Assembly: GCA_963829955.1 (NCBI GenBank)
Contig: CAWHKS010000017.1
Span: 1 to 64,000, forward strand
Source: DASTFY01 sp963829955
Lineage (GTDB): Bacteria > Actinomycetota > Acidimicrobiia > Acidimicrobiales > Ilumatobacteraceae
DNA length: 64,000 bases
Direction of reading: 5' to 3'
Shown here: one piece after another, positions 35,308 to 44,670 of the stretch
How the letters are laid out: each line of letters opens with the position of its first letter
Position numbering within the stretch: position 1 is the first letter of the stretch
The notes under the pieces: generated by a model
What the model was told of the DNA's origin: nothing
Database searches by the model: none
What the model saw: only the letters and a program-made list of their open reading frames with translations
Position numbers and translations under genes: made by a program

Positions 35308-36114
35308 GTGCCGACCCACAAAGTCGACCCAGTCGAGCGATGGGCCGCGCAGCTCGAGGGCTGGGCAATCCCGCCGGAGATCCTGGCCGGCGCGTCCGAG
35401 CCGCCGTGGGGCTTCGATCCGGCCGAGTTCGCGGTGGACGCGAGCGGTCCGGTCGACACGGCGTCATCGGCCGTCGAGCGGGAGGTGCTCCCGCTCGACG
35501 GCTCGGTGCTGGACGTGGGCAGCGGGGGAGGGCGCGCGTGCCTCGTCCTGGCGCCCCCGGCCGGACTCATCCGGGCAGTCGACGAGAGCCAAGCGATGCT
35601 GGCCCTCGTCGAGCAGACGGCCGAGGAGCGCGGCATCGCCGTCGCCACCCACCAGGGACGGTGGCCCGATGTCGCCGGCTCGGTGCCTCCAGCGGACCTC
35701 GTCGTCTGTCACCACGTCGTCTACAACGCGCCTGACATCGCGCCGTTCCTGGTGGCGCTCACCGACCACGCGAGGCTGGCCGTAGTCGTCGAGCTCACCT
35801 CGGCCCATCCGATGACCGGGTGGCGCGACGCCTGGCGCCACTTCTGGGGACTCGAACGCCCGCCCGGTCCCACCGCGGACGAACTCATCGCCATCGTCCG
35901 CCAGCTCGGCTGGTCGCCGGAGACGTGGCGACGCCGGCGGTCGCTCGGGGACCTTCTCTTCCTCGACCCTGAGCGTGCCGTGCGCTCCACCCGCCGTCGG
36001 CTGTGCCTACCGGTCGAGCGCACGGATGAGGTGGCCGACTACCTCCGCGACCACCCGCTGCAGTGGCCGTCGGAGGTGGTCACGGTCCGATGGCCAGGCC
36101 CGGAACACCACTGA
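35308..36114 (+). CDS. SAM-dependent methyltransferase, class I
   Basis: A 268-residue class I methyltransferase with the SAM-binding motif VLDVGSGGGR at 67-76, the acidic residue after strand 2 in AVDES, and ADLVVCHHVVYN as motif post-II. The target is unknown. The GTG at 35308 is preceded by CATGAT (35296-35301) 6 nt upstream, an imperfect -10 that on the other strand reads GATCAT and could serve the divergent acyl-CoA synthetase gene. The stop is followed after one base by the -10 box of the S53 peptidase gene. Confidence 0.82.
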   Translation: MPTHKVDPVERWAAQLEGWAIPPEILAGASEPPWGFDPAEFAVDASGPVDTASSAVEREVLPLDGSVLDVGSGGGRACLVLAPPAGLIRAVDESQAMLALVEQTAEERGIAVATHQGRWPDVAGSVPPADLVVCHHVVYNAPDIAPFLVALTDHARLAVVVELTSAHPMTGWRDAWRHFWGLERPPGPTADELIAIVRQLGWSPETWRRRRSLGDLLFLDPERAVRSTRRRLCLPVERTDEVADYLRDHPLQWPSEVVTVRWPGPEHH

Positions 36115-36120
36115 TACGGT
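36115..36120 (+). promoter_or_regulatory. -10 box for leaderless S53 peptidase gene
   Basis: TACGGT ends 9 nt before the GTG at 36130 and begins one base after the methyltransferase stop codon. A TTG at 36124 is an alternative, less likely start. Confidence 0.45.
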
Positions 36121-36129
36121 CCCTTGTCC

Positions 36130-38121
36130 GTGGGGCTGCGGACGGCCGTGGGTGTGGGCGCGTGCGGCCTTCTGCTGTCAGGGCTCGCGCTCGCCGGCCC
36201 GGCGAGCGCCTCGGAGATGGTCCGTCTCGAAGGCAGCCAGGTCGTCCTGCCTGCGGGAGTGTTCGCCCAGACGCCGGTCGCTCCGGACGCCCCCGTCGCC
36301 GTGCAGGTGCAGCTCCGGCTCCGAGATCAGTCCGGCGCGGACGCGCTGGCGCTCGCAGTGTCGACGCCGGGAAGCCCTGACTACCGCCGCTACCGGAGCG
36401 CGGAGGAGTTCCGGGCCCGGTTCTCGCCCACCGAGGCCACCGTCGCCCAGGTCTCGACTTGGCTGACGGGTCAGGGCCTCACCGTGACGTCTGTGCCCGC
36501 CAATCACTTCTACGTCGCGGCCGAGGGGACGGCTGCCCAGGTCGAGGCCGCCTTCTCCATCGGTCTGGCCACCGTCGAGGTCAACGGCGGGCCGCGGCGC
36601 GTCAACACCTCGGAGCCGGCGGTCCCGGCCGAGCTCGTCGCCGCGGTCGACGGCATCACCGGGCTCACGGAGGTCCTGGCCCACCCGACCCGCGTGGGCG
36701 GGGCCGACGAGGTCGCCGCCCCCGAGGCGGACCCCGCGGACCAGACCCCGACTGCCGCCCCCGCTCCCGGCACGCGCACCGCCGGACCCTGCTCGAACTG
36801 GTGGGGCGAGGACGATGCCGCCGGCCTCCCCAGGTACGGGAACGGCTATCCGGACCCGCTGGCGTGGGCGCCCTGCGGGTGGACGCCGCCGGAGCTCCGG
36901 CGGGCCTACGAGGTCGACGGCCCGGTCGACAGCGGCACCGACGGCTCGGGCATCCGGGTGGCCGTCGTGGGTGCCTACCTCTCGCCCACCATCCACGCCG
37001 ACGCCTCGGCCTATGCCCGCCGCAACGATCCCGGGCATCCCCTGCCGAGGCGCCGGCTCGTCGAACAGGCCTTCCTGCCCGAACAGCTCCAGACCCCGTG
37101 CGGGATCGGCGGGTGGTACGGCGAGCAGACGCTCGACGTCGAGGCTGTCCACGCCATGGCCCCGGGCGCCACGATCCTGGCCGTCGGCGCACGGAGCTGC
37201 AGCGATCCCGACCTCCTCGAGGCCATCACCGCGGTGGTCGACGGCCAGCAGGCGGACATCGTCTCCAACTCCTACGGGTACGAGGGCGAGCTGCTCCCGG
37301 AGGCGTCGGTGCGGGCCGCGCTCCGGGTCCACACCCAGGCGGCGATCCAGGGCATCGGCTTCATCTACTCGTCGGGCGACGAGGGCGACTTGAGCAACGA
37401 CCCGTCGTTCAGCGGGGCGCTCCCCTCCGCCGCGTTCCCCGCCTCGTCGCCGCTCGCCACCGCGGTCGGAGGCACCAGCCTGGGCCTCGCGCACGAGGGA
37501 ACGGTCGCACTCGAGCGGGGTTGGACGACCGGTGCCAGCACGTTCGACCCCGCGACCAGGACATTCGTCCCCGGTGGCAAGGGCGCCTTTCTGTACGGCG
37601 CCGGTGGGGGGCCGAGCCGGCTGTTCGACCAGCCCCGCTACCAGCAGGGCGTCGTCCCGAGCGGGATCGCCGGCGCGCTGGGCGCGCCCAGGCGGCGCGT
37701 GGTCCCCGACGTCGGCCTGGTCGGTGACCCCAACACGGGCATGCTCGTCGGGCAGACGCAGACCTTTCCCGAGGGTGTCAGCTACGACGAGTACCGCATC
37801 GGCGGCACCAGCCTCTCGGCGCCGCTGTTCGCGGGAGTCATGGCGCTGGCCGACCAGCGGGCCGGGGTCCGCCACGGCTTCGCCAACCCGTGGCTCTACT
37901 CGCTGGCCTCGAGCCCGGCCCTGCGCGACATCGCGCCCGGCGACCGGACCGCGGTCGTGCGGCGCAACTTCGTCAACGGCGTGGACAGCTCTGGCGGGTT
38001 CACGGAGCCCACCGTGAGGACGATCGACGCCGATCTGCAGTCGCTGCGCACCCTGCCGGGCTACGACACGTTGACGGGCCTGGGTGCGCCCGCCGGCGCC
38101 CGCTTCGTGAACGCCGGCTAG
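36130..38121 (+). CDS. secreted S53 (sedolisin/kumamolisin-like) serine-carboxyl peptidase
   Basis: An exported acid peptidase of 663 residues. A signal peptide (about 1-29, ending GPASASEM) precedes a Pro-kumamolisin activation domain (about 45-195) with YRSAEEFRARFSPTEATVAQ. A Pro/Ala/Thr linker follows, then the catalytic domain. The S53 triad is present: Glu332 and Asp336 in GEQTLDVEAVHAMAPG and Ser561 in GGTSLSAP, with the oxyanion Asp in SSGDEGD. The C-terminal calcium site is indicated by RDIAPGD and GYDTLTGLGAP. These enzymes work at acidic pH outside the cell. There is no anchor, so it should be released. Confidence 0.93.
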   Translation: MGLRTAVGVGACGLLLSGLALAGPASASEMVRLEGSQVVLPAGVFAQTPVAPDAPVAVQVQLRLRDQSGADALALAVSTPGSPDYRRYRSAEEFRARFSPTEATVAQVSTWLTGQGLTVTSVPANHFYVAAEGTAAQVEAAFSIGLATVEVNGGPRRVNTSEPAVPAELVAAVDGITGLTEVLAHPTRVGGADEVAAPEADPADQTPTAAPAPGTRTAGPCSNWWGEDDAAGLPRYGNGYPDPLAWAPCGWTPPELRRAYEVDGPVDSGTDGSGIRVAVVGAYLSPTIHADASAYARRNDPGHPLPRRRLVEQAFLPEQLQTPCGIGGWYGEQTLDVEAVHAMAPGATILAVGARSCSDPDLLEAITAVVDGQQADIVSNSYGYEGELLPEASVRAALRVHTQAAIQGIGFIYSSGDEGDLSNDPSFSGALPSAAFPASSPLATAVGGTSLGLAHEGTVALERGWTTGASTFDPATRTFVPGGKGAFLYGAGGGPSRLFDQPRYQQGVVPSGIAGALGAPRRRVVPDVGLVGDPNTGMLVGQTQTFPEGVSYDEYRIGGTSLSAPLFAGVMALADQRAGVRHGFANPWLYSLASSPALRDIAPGDRTAVVRRNFVNGVDSSGGFTEPTVRTIDADLQSLRTLPGYDTLTGLGAPAGARFVNAG

Positions 38122-38126
38122 CCGAG

Positions 38127-38141
38127 CCCGGGAACCCCGGG
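38127..38141 (+). terminator. short hairpin after S53 peptidase
   Basis: CCCGGG-AAC-CCCGGG, a 6-bp stem starting 5 nt after the stop codon. No T-run; weak. Confidence 0.3.
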
Positions 38142-38160
38142 GAGCGGCACACCCCACTCG

Positions 38161-38166
38161 TAGGAT
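38161..38166 (+). promoter_or_regulatory. -10 box for leaderless pcrA
   Basis: TAGGAT ends 9 nt before the ATG at 38176; no Shine-Dalgarno sequence is visible. Confidence 0.45.
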
Positions 38167-38175
38167 GACTCCACC

Positions 38176-40410
38176 ATGACGGTGGAGCTCAACCCCGACC
38201 AGCTCGACGCCGTCGTCCACACCGACGGTCCGCTGCTGGTCGTGGCCGGGGCCGGGTCGGGCAAGACCCGCGTCCTGACCCACCGCATCGCGCACCTGAT
38301 CGGCGACCACGGCGTCGATCCCATGCGGATCCTCGCCATCACGTTCACCAACAAAGCCGCCGACGAGATGCGCGAGCGCATCGTGGCGCTCGTCGGCCCC
38401 ATCGCCCGGAAGATGTGGATCAGCACGTTCCACTCGGCCTGCGTACGCATCCTGCGGCGGGAGGCGGCGGTCATCGGCTACCCGTCGTCGTTCTCGATCT
38501 ACGACCAGGGCGACGCTCAGCGCCTGACCGGCTACGTCATCCGGGACCTGGCGCTCGACCCGAAGCGGTTCACGCCCAAGGGCATCCACGCGACGATCAG
38601 CCAGCTCAAGAATGACCTCGTGTTCCCGGCCGACGCCCGGGCCCGCGCCGCCAACATCTTCGAGCGCAAGGTGGCCGACATCTACACCGAGTACCAGGTC
38701 CGTCTGGAGCGGGCCGGGGCCATGGACTTCGACGACCTGCTGACGGTCGCCGTGCGCCTGTTCCGCGAGCACCCCGAGGTGCTGGAGCGCTACCAGGACC
38801 GCTTCGAGCACATCCTCGTCGACGAGTACCAGGATACGAACGGGGCCCAGAACGAGCTGATCCTGGCGCTCGGGGCCCAGCACCGCAACGTGTGCGTGGT
38901 GGGCGACTCGGACCAGAGCATCTACCGGTTCCGCGGCGCCGACCTGCGCAACATCCTGGAGTTCGAGGCCGCGTTCCCGGACGTGACCGTCATCGTCCTG
39001 GAGCAGAACTACCGCTCGACGCAGACGATCCTCGACGCCGCCAACGCGGTGATCGACAACAACAGCACCCGCAAGCCCAAGCACCTCTGGACCGACCAGG
39101 GGCACGGGTCCCGTATCGTCCGCTACCACGCCCAGGACGAGGGCGACGAGGCCCGCTGGGTCGCCCGCACCCTGACCGAGCTGCACGACAGCGAGGGCCA
39201 TCGCTGGGGCGACATGGCGATCTTCTACCGAACCAACGCGCAGAGCCGCGTGGTGGAGGAGGCCCTGATGCGGGCCGGGACGCCGTACAAGGTGGTCGGC
39301 GGGACCCGGTTCTACGACCGCCGGGAGATCCGGGACGCCCTCTCCTACCTGCGGGCGGTCGTCAACCCGGCCGACGAGGTGAGCGTCAAGCGGGTGCTCA
39401 ACGTGCCCAAGCGGGGCGTCGGGGACACAACAGTGGCGCGGTTGGACGCGTTCGCCCGGTCCGAGGGTCTCAGCTTCGTGGAGGCGCTCCGGCGGGCCGA
39501 CGCGGCCGGGGTGAGCGGTCCCGCGGCGCGCGGCGTGACCGCCTTCCTGAACCTGCTCGACGAGCTCACCGAGCTGGTGCCGCAGGGCCCCGCCCCGCTC
39601 ATCCAGGCCGCGCTTGATTCGAGCGGCTATCTGGCCGAGCTGGAGGCCGAGCACTCGGTGGAGGCGGCGGGACGGCTGGAGAACCTGGGCGAGCTGGTGG
39701 GCTCGGCCCGTGAGTTCGCCGACGTGGCCGAGTTCATGGAGCAGGTGTCGCTCGTCGCCGACGCCGACGAGGTCGACGGCGACGACAGCCGCGTCATCCT
39801 GATGACGCTGCACACCGCCAAGGGCCTGGAGTATCCGGTGGTGTTCCTGATCGGCGCCGAGGAGGGCATCTTCCCGCACATCCGGGCGCTCACAGAGCCC
39901 GACGAGCTGGAGGAGGAGCGCCGTCTCGCCTACGTGGGCATCACGCGGGCCCGCGAGCGCCTCTACATCTCGCACGCGTGGAGCCGCAGCCTGTTCGGCT
40001 CCACGCAGTACAACCCGCCCAGCCGGTTCGCGGAGGAGATCCCGGCCGAGCTCGTGGAGTCGATCGGGGAGTCCAGCCGGACCGGTGCCCGCGGCAGCAT
40101 GCAGGGGAGCTACCGCCGGCGCGAGCGCTGGCGGCGAGGTGACGACGATCCTTCGTGGGTCGATCACCGTGAACGGGTCGTCGAGGCGGCGCTGGCCGCC
40201 GGGCAGCGGCCCGCTCCGAGCGCCCCGAGGCCGACCGGCGCCGAGTCCCTGAGCCTGCGGCTGGGCGACGACGTCCGCCACGGGACCTACGGCGAGGGGG
40301 TCATCGTCGACATCAGGGGCGAGGGCGAACGGGCCGAGGCCCGCGTGCGCTTCCCCGGGATCGGCGAGAAGACGTTCCTCCTCGCCTGGACTCCGCTCGA
40401 GAAGGTCTGA
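38176..40410 (+). CDS. pcrA: ATP-dependent DNA helicase PcrA/UvrD
   Basis: 3'-5' superfamily 1A helicase for nucleotide excision and mismatch repair and for removing obstacles to replication. The 744 residues carry LNPDQLDAV (Q motif), Walker A AGAGSGKT at 24-31, LAITFTNKAADEMRER (Ia), VDEYQDTN (II), GDSDQSIYRFRGA (III), TAKGLEYPVVFLIG (V) and EEERRLAYVGITRARERLY (VI). The C-terminal part (GDDVRHGTYGEGVIVDI) is the Tudor-like domain that contacts RNA polymerase in PcrA. The convergent histidine kinase gene ends 5 bp away. Confidence 0.96.
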   Translation: MTVELNPDQLDAVVHTDGPLLVVAGAGSGKTRVLTHRIAHLIGDHGVDPMRILAITFTNKAADEMRERIVALVGPIARKMWISTFHSACVRILRREAAVIGYPSSFSIYDQGDAQRLTGYVIRDLALDPKRFTPKGIHATISQLKNDLVFPADARARAANIFERKVADIYTEYQVRLERAGAMDFDDLLTVAVRLFREHPEVLERYQDRFEHILVDEYQDTNGAQNELILALGAQHRNVCVVGDSDQSIYRFRGADLRNILEFEAAFPDVTVIVLEQNYRSTQTILDAANAVIDNNSTRKPKHLWTDQGHGSRIVRYHAQDEGDEARWVARTLTELHDSEGHRWGDMAIFYRTNAQSRVVEEALMRAGTPYKVVGGTRFYDRREIRDALSYLRAVVNPADEVSVKRVLNVPKRGVGDTTVARLDAFARSEGLSFVEALRRADAAGVSGPAARGVTAFLNLLDELTELVPQGPAPLIQAALDSSGYLAELEAEHSVEAAGRLENLGELVGSAREFADVAEFMEQVSLVADADEVDGDDSRVILMTLHTAKGLEYPVVFLIGAEEGIFPHIRALTEPDELEEERRLAYVGITRARERLYISHAWSRSLFGSTQYNPPSRFAEEIPAELVESIGESSRTGARGSMQGSYRRRERWRRGDDDPSWVDHRERVVEAALAAGQRPAPSAPRPTGAESLSLRLGDDVRHGTYGEGVIVDIRGEGERAEARVRFPGIGEKTFLLAWTPLEKV

Positions 40411-40415
40411 GCCGT

Positions 40416-41843
40416 TCAGCGTGCGGCTGGCAGCTCCACCCGGAAGGTGGCGCCGCCGCCGGTGGTGGCGCTGACCGACGGCTGGCCGCCGTGGGCGCGC
40501 ACCACGGCGTCGACGATGGCCAGGCCGAGGCCGCTGCCGCCCTGCGCGCGGGAGCGGGACGGGTCGGCGCGGTAGAAGCGGTCGAAGACCTGGGCGGCCT
40601 GCCCCGGCGTGAGGCCCGGGCCATGGTCGATCACCTCCAGGATCGCGTTCGGCCCGCCGGCGCGCACGGTGATCTCGACCGGCGTGCCCGGCGGGGTGTG
40701 CAACCGCGCGTTCGAGAGCAGGTTGACCAGCACCTGCATCAGCCGATGAAGGTCACCCTCCACCGTCACCGGCCCGCTCGCCTCGACGGTGAGCACCCGC
40801 GACGGGTCGGCCACCCGGGCGTCGTCGACCGCCTTGGCCGCCAGCTCGGCGAGGTCGACGGGCTGGAGGTCCAGCGGGCGGCCCTCGTCCAGGCGCGTCA
40901 GCGTCAGCAGATCCTCGACGAGGCTGCTCATGCGGGACGCCTCCTCCTCGATGCGATCCATGCTGCGGCCCACCTGCTCGCGGTCGTCACCACCTCGGCG
41001 GTACAGCTCGGCGTAGCCGCGGATCGACGTGAGGGGCGTGCGCAGCTCGTGCGAGGCGTCGGCTGCGAACCGCCGCAGGCGGCTCTCCGAGGCGCGCTGG
41101 GCGGCGAAGGAGTCGTCGATGCGGTCCAGCATCGTGTTGAGCGTGGTGCCGAGGCGCCCGAGCTCTGTCCGGGGGGAGGCCTGCTCGATGCGCTGGCCCT
41201 GCCCCGGCTCCCCCTGCTCGGCGATGGCCTGAGCGGTGGCCTCCATGCGCCGGAGCGGTCGGAGGGCGAGGCCCACCAGCCACCAGGTGAGGAGGGCCAC
41301 GCCCACGACGGCCGCCGCCATCGTGATCACCTCGATGGTGATCACCCGGCGCATCGTCGCGTCGACCTCGTCGAGCGACAGGGCGACGGCGAAGGTCTCG
41401 CCGGGGTTCCCGGGGCTGGCTGTCACCAGGACCCGGAAGCGGCCGGACTCGCCGCCGGGGGCATTGAACAGCTCGCCCGGGTCGGCCTCGGGTGTCGCGG
41501 GGAGCACCGGCGCGTTCGGGCCCCGGCCGTCGAGGAAGGAGCCGGTCCCGGTGCCGTCCGGGAGCCAGTGCCACACGAAGACCGGCGCCAGGTCGGGCGG
41601 CCCCGGCGGGGCGTCCGGTCCGTCCGTGCCGGCGGGCGCGTTCGGCGGCGGTACGGCGGGCAGCCCGCCGAGGCCGCCGCCCTCCACTACGCGCAGCGCA
41701 CCGGGCGCGACGCCTCGGAGTTGCTCGTCCACCCGGTCGATCAGGAACCGCTCGACCAGGATCGGCACCGCCACCCCGGCCGCCAGCAGCCCGACCACGA
41801 GCGCGGCGAGCGCCAGGAGCGTCACCCGGAGCCGCAGCGACAT
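40416..41843 (-). CDS. sensor histidine kinase, OmpR-partner type
   Basis: A 475-residue membrane kinase. TM1 at about 7-29, an extracytoplasmic Pro/Gly-rich sensor region to ~160, TM2 at about 172-196, HAMP (RPLRRMEATAQAIAEQG), then the dimerisation domain with the phosphoacceptor His265 in DASHELRTPLTS. The ATPase domain has VNLLSNARLHT (N box), VIDHGPGL (G1), FDRFYRAD (F) and GSGLGLAIV (G2). It follows the response regulator gene by 7 bp and is surely its partner. The signal is unknown. Confidence 0.94.
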   Translation of the reverse strand: MSLRLRVTLLALAALVVGLLAAGVAVPILVERFLIDRVDEQLRGVAPGALRVVEGGGLGGLPAVPPPNAPAGTDGPDAPPGPPDLAPVFVWHWLPDGTGTGSFLDGRGPNAPVLPATPEADPGELFNAPGGESGRFRVLVTASPGNPGETFAVALSLDEVDATMRRVITIEVITMAAAVVGVALLTWWLVGLALRPLRRMEATAQAIAEQGEPGQGQRIEQASPRTELGRLGTTLNTMLDRIDDSFAAQRASESRLRRFAADASHELRTPLTSIRGYAELYRRGGDDREQVGRSMDRIEEEASRMSSLVEDLLTLTRLDEGRPLDLQPVDLAELAAKAVDDARVADPSRVLTVEASGPVTVEGDLHRLMQVLVNLLSNARLHTPPGTPVEITVRAGGPNAILEVIDHGPGLTPGQAAQVFDRFYRADPSRSRAQGGSGLGLAIVDAVVRAHGGQPSVSATTGGGATFRVELPAAR

Positions 41844-41850
41844 CGGGACG

Positions 41851-42555
41851 TCAGCCCGAGGCGGACCGCAGGCTGTACCCGACCCCGCGCACGGTGTGGA
41901 TCAGCGGCGGGTGGCCGGCATCGACCTTGCGGCGAAGGTAGGAGATGTAGGTCTCCACGATGTTGCCGTCACCGCCGAAGTCGTACTCCCACACGTGATC
42001 GAGGATCTGCGCCTTCGACATGACGCGGCGGGGGTTGCGCAGGAGGAAGCGCAGCAGCTTGAACTCCGTCGGGGTCAGGTCGACCCGCTGACCGGCCCGG
42101 TGGACCTCGAACGTGTCCTCGTCCATCTCCAGGTCCTCGAAGGACAGCCGGCCGGACGCCGCCTCCTGGTGGGTTCGTCGCAGCACGGCGTTGATCCGGG
42201 CTACGAGCTCGCCGAGGCTGAACGGCTTGGTGAGATAGTCGTCGCCGCCGAGGGTGAGGCCGCGGACCTTGTCCTCCACGGTGTCACGGGCGGTCAGGAA
42301 CAGCACGGGGGTCCGGTGGCCCGAAGCCGCGAGCCGCTGCTGCACGGCGAACCCGTCGAGGTCGGGCAGCATCACGTCGAGCACGACGAGATGGGGGCGG
42401 GTGCTCTCCACCGCGGCGAGCGCCTCCCGGCCGTTCTCCGCGCTCGAGACCTCGAAGCCTTCGTAGCGCAGCACGGTCGTGACGAGCTCGCGGATGGCCG
42501 GCTCGTCGTCCACGACGAGGACCCGGGGCGCGGTCGCGTTCACGACCGCAGTCAA
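41851..42555 (-). CDS. OmpR-family response regulator
   Basis: A 234-residue regulator. The receiver domain (about 10-125) has the acidic pair in VVDDEPA, phospho-acceptor Asp60 in LVVLDVMLPD, the switch Thr in LFLTARD and Lys in DYLTKPF. The winged-helix DNA-binding domain has VDLTPTEFKLLRFLL and ISYLRRKVD, ending VRGVGYSLR. The start is uncertain: TTG at 42555, preceded by GGGAGGG, or GTG at 42543. It forms an operon with the kinase downstream and lies divergent from an AMP-forming ligase. Confidence 0.93.
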   Translation of the reverse strand: MTAVVNATAPRVLVVDDEPAIRELVTTVLRYEGFEVSSAENGREALAAVESTRPHLVVLDVMLPDLDGFAVQQRLAASGHRTPVLFLTARDTVEDKVRGLTLGGDDYLTKPFSLGELVARINAVLRRTHQEAASGRLSFEDLEMDEDTFEVHRAGQRVDLTPTEFKLLRFLLRNPRRVMSKAQILDHVWEYDFGGDGNIVETYISYLRRKVDAGHPPLIHTVRGVGYSLRSASG

Positions 42556-42629
42556 CCAGGTCGCCCTCCCAGGATCCTGAGTCGTTCCTGGGCGTTTCCT
42601 GAGGGCGGCGGGGCGGGCGAAGATGGGGT

Positions 42630-44117
42630 GTGCTCGCCCGCGCCCGCCTGGCCTTCGATCGTGAGCTGACCCTCGGCGTCCTGGCCGGGCGCCTAGGAGC
42701 CGTGTACGGCCAGCGGACCATCGTCGACGAGGAGGGGTGGGTCGTCTCGTTCCGCGAGGCCGCTGATCTGGTCGAGCGCTGGTCCGGCGCCATCGAGGCG
42801 CAGGTGGAGCCTGGGGCCCGGGTCGTCCTGGCCGTGCCGAACGGCTACCGCCAGCTGCTGGCCACTCTGGCCGTGGCGCGGGCCGGCGGAGTCGCAGTGC
42901 CGGTCAACGTCCAGATGCGCAAGGCCGAGATCGATCACGTTGTGGACGACGCTGGTGCCACGCTCGTCGTCCACGACACGGCCGAGCTCGATCGGGCGCG
43001 ACGGCGCACGCTGACGCCCCCTCCCGCCGTCGCCGGACCCGACGACCTGGCCGCCCTCTTCTATACGTCGGGGACGACCGGCCGCCCGAAGGGCGTGCAG
43101 CTCAGCCACCGGGCGCTGATCGGGGCTTCCCGGCTGGGGGCCCTGAACGTGCTGCCGGTGCCGACGGCCGTGTCCGCCCTGCCCATCGCCCACATCATGG
43201 GCTTCTCGGCCGGGCTGGGGTTCGCCATCGCCGGCGTCCCGGTCGCCGCCCTCCGGCGGTTCGACGCGAGCGCGGTGCTGGACCTCATCGAGCAGCGGCG
43301 GGCCCGGGTCTTCATCGGTGTTCCGGCGATGTACCGCCTGCTCATGGAGGACGGCGCCGCCGAGCGGGATCTCCGCAGCGTCCGCCTGTGGCTCTCCGGG
43401 GCCGATGTGATGCCGCCCGAGCTGGCCGAGGAGTTCCAGGCCATGGGGTCCTCCGTCGACCTGCCCGGCATCGGCCCGGTCGGGCGCGCCGCGTTCGTGG
43501 AGGGCTACGGCCTCGCGGAATCGGCTGGCGCGGTGGCGATGAAAGCCCACGTGCCGTTCCCCGGCCTGGCCGCGCGGGGTGGCGATGCCGTGGGCGTGCC
43601 GCTGCCCGGCGTGCGCTTCCGCATCAGGGACGGGGAGCTGGAGCTGAAGGCGCCCGGCGTCACCAGCGGTTACTGGGGTGATGCGGCGGCCTCGGCGGCC
43701 GCGTTGACCGACGACGGCTGGCTGCGCACGGGTGACCGCGCCGCGCCCGGCCTGTTCGGCACGGTCCGCTTTCAGGGCCGGTCCAAGGACGTCATCAAGG
43801 TGGGCGGCTACTCGGTCTACGCCGTGGAGGTGGAGGCGACGCTGGCCCGGCACCCGGCCATCGCCGAGGCCGCCGTCGTGGCGCTGCCGGACGCCCGCTT
43901 GGGCGAGGTGCCCGCCGCGGCCGTCCGACTGGCCCCGGGGGCGAAGGCGGCCCGCGCCGCCCGCGACCCCGAGAAGCTCCTCGCCGCGGCCGCGGCCGAC
44001 CTGGCGCCCTACAAGCGGCCCCGCCGCCTCGTCGTCGTGGACGAACTCCCCCGCACCGGCTCCGGCAAGGTCCAGAAGGACCGCCTGCGCCCGCTGTTCC
44101 CGACCCCGGACGACTGA
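42630..44117 (+). CDS. AMP-dependent acyl-CoA synthetase / ligase
   Basis: A 495-residue ANL-superfamily enzyme. P-loop YTSGTTGRPKG at 145-155; VEGYGLAESAGA in the A5 region; GRSKDVIKVGGYSVYAVEVE in the hinge; catalytic Lys480 in GSGKVQKDRL. It is compact at the N-terminus. It probably activates a short- or medium-chain or aromatic acid; the substrate cannot be assigned, and no acyl-CoA catabolic genes adjoin it. GTG start at 42630, 74 bp from the divergent response regulator start. Its stop is 4 bp from the convergent next gene. Confidence 0.9.
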   Translation: MLARARLAFDRELTLGVLAGRLGAVYGQRTIVDEEGWVVSFREAADLVERWSGAIEAQVEPGARVVLAVPNGYRQLLATLAVARAGGVAVPVNVQMRKAEIDHVVDDAGATLVVHDTAELDRARRRTLTPPPAVAGPDDLAALFYTSGTTGRPKGVQLSHRALIGASRLGALNVLPVPTAVSALPIAHIMGFSAGLGFAIAGVPVAALRRFDASAVLDLIEQRRARVFIGVPAMYRLLMEDGAAERDLRSVRLWLSGADVMPPELAEEFQAMGSSVDLPGIGPVGRAAFVEGYGLAESAGAVAMKAHVPFPGLAARGGDAVGVPLPGVRFRIRDGELELKAPGVTSGYWGDAAASAAALTDDGWLRTGDRAAPGLFGTVRFQGRSKDVIKVGGYSVYAVEVEATLARHPAIAEAAVVALPDARLGEVPAAAVRLAPGAKAARAARDPEKLLAAAAADLAPYKRPRRLVVVDELPRTGSGKVQKDRLRPLFPTPDD

Positions 44118-44121
44118 CGAC

Positions 44122-44607
44122 CTAGTCGGTCGGCTGCAGGTCGAGGGTGAGCGTGCCGTCGTCGTCGATGAGCACGACGACCCGCTCGGCGTCGGGCAGC
44201 TCGTCGGTGGTGAACGTCACGCCCGCGCAGTCCACGAGCTCCTTTGTCTCCCGGTCCAGCGAGACGAGGCAGTCGGACGCGTTCGCCGGCGGCAGCAGCG
44301 AAAAGACCCGCCAGCCCTCGAAGTCGGTGGCGCCGTCGTGGACGAGGCCGACCGGCCGCTCGCCTGCGGGGCCGCTCAGGTTGGGGAAGAGGATGGGCCC
44401 GTTGATCTCGACCGAGTCGGCCAGGCGGTCGACGCGGCCGACCTCGAAGACGTCGGCGCCGATACGGCGGTCGGCGTCGTCGGCGTTCCGGGTGATGACC
44501 ACGGCGATGAGCCACAGGAAACCGAACAGCAGCACCAGCACGCCGAGACCGGCCAGGACCGGCACGACAGCGCGCGCCACGGGTGAGCGGAGGCGGGGTT
44601 CGGCCAC
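44122..44607 (-). CDS. hypothetical single-TM protein
   Basis: A 161-residue protein with a short basic N-terminus and one TM helix (about 12-36; VVPVLAGLGVLVLLFGFLWL), followed by an acidic outside domain of ~125 residues containing a Cys pair (SDCLVSL and VDCAGVTF) likely to form a disulfide. The domain shows ILFPNLSG and DGTLTLDLQ. No characterised family is recognised. The GTG start at 44607 has CACACT 7 nt upstream, a near -10 match in the leaderless position. It is divergent from the B12-binding protein gene. Confidence 0.65.
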   Translation of the reverse strand: MAEPRLRSPVARAVVPVLAGLGVLVLLFGFLWLIAVVITRNADDADRRIGADVFEVGRVDRLADSVEINGPILFPNLSGPAGERPVGLVHDGATDFEGWRVFSLLPPANASDCLVSLDRETKELVDCAGVTFTTDELPDAERVVVLIDDDGTLTLDLQPTD

Positions 44608-44655
44608 GGGCGCCAGTGTGCCCGCTGAGGGTTGGAGCAGCACAGCAGGGGCGCG

Positions 44656-44661
44656 TAGGGT
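44656..44661 (+). promoter_or_regulatory. -10 box for leaderless B12-protein/sucCD operon
   Basis: TAGGGT ends 9 nt before the GTG at 44671. No ribosome binding site is present. Confidence 0.45.
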
Positions 44662-44670
44662 CCGCGTTCC

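Noticed and set aside
36178..40281. A 1367-codon open frame on the minus strand opposite the S53 peptidase and pcrA
   Set aside because: It is antisense to two well-supported genes, rich in Arg, Gly, Val and Ala as expected from high-GC shadow frames, and shows no domain motif.
44111..44128. Hairpin CGACT / AGTCG after the AMP-forming ligase
   Set aside because: Five base pairs with an 8-nt loop and no T-run; too weak to call a terminator.
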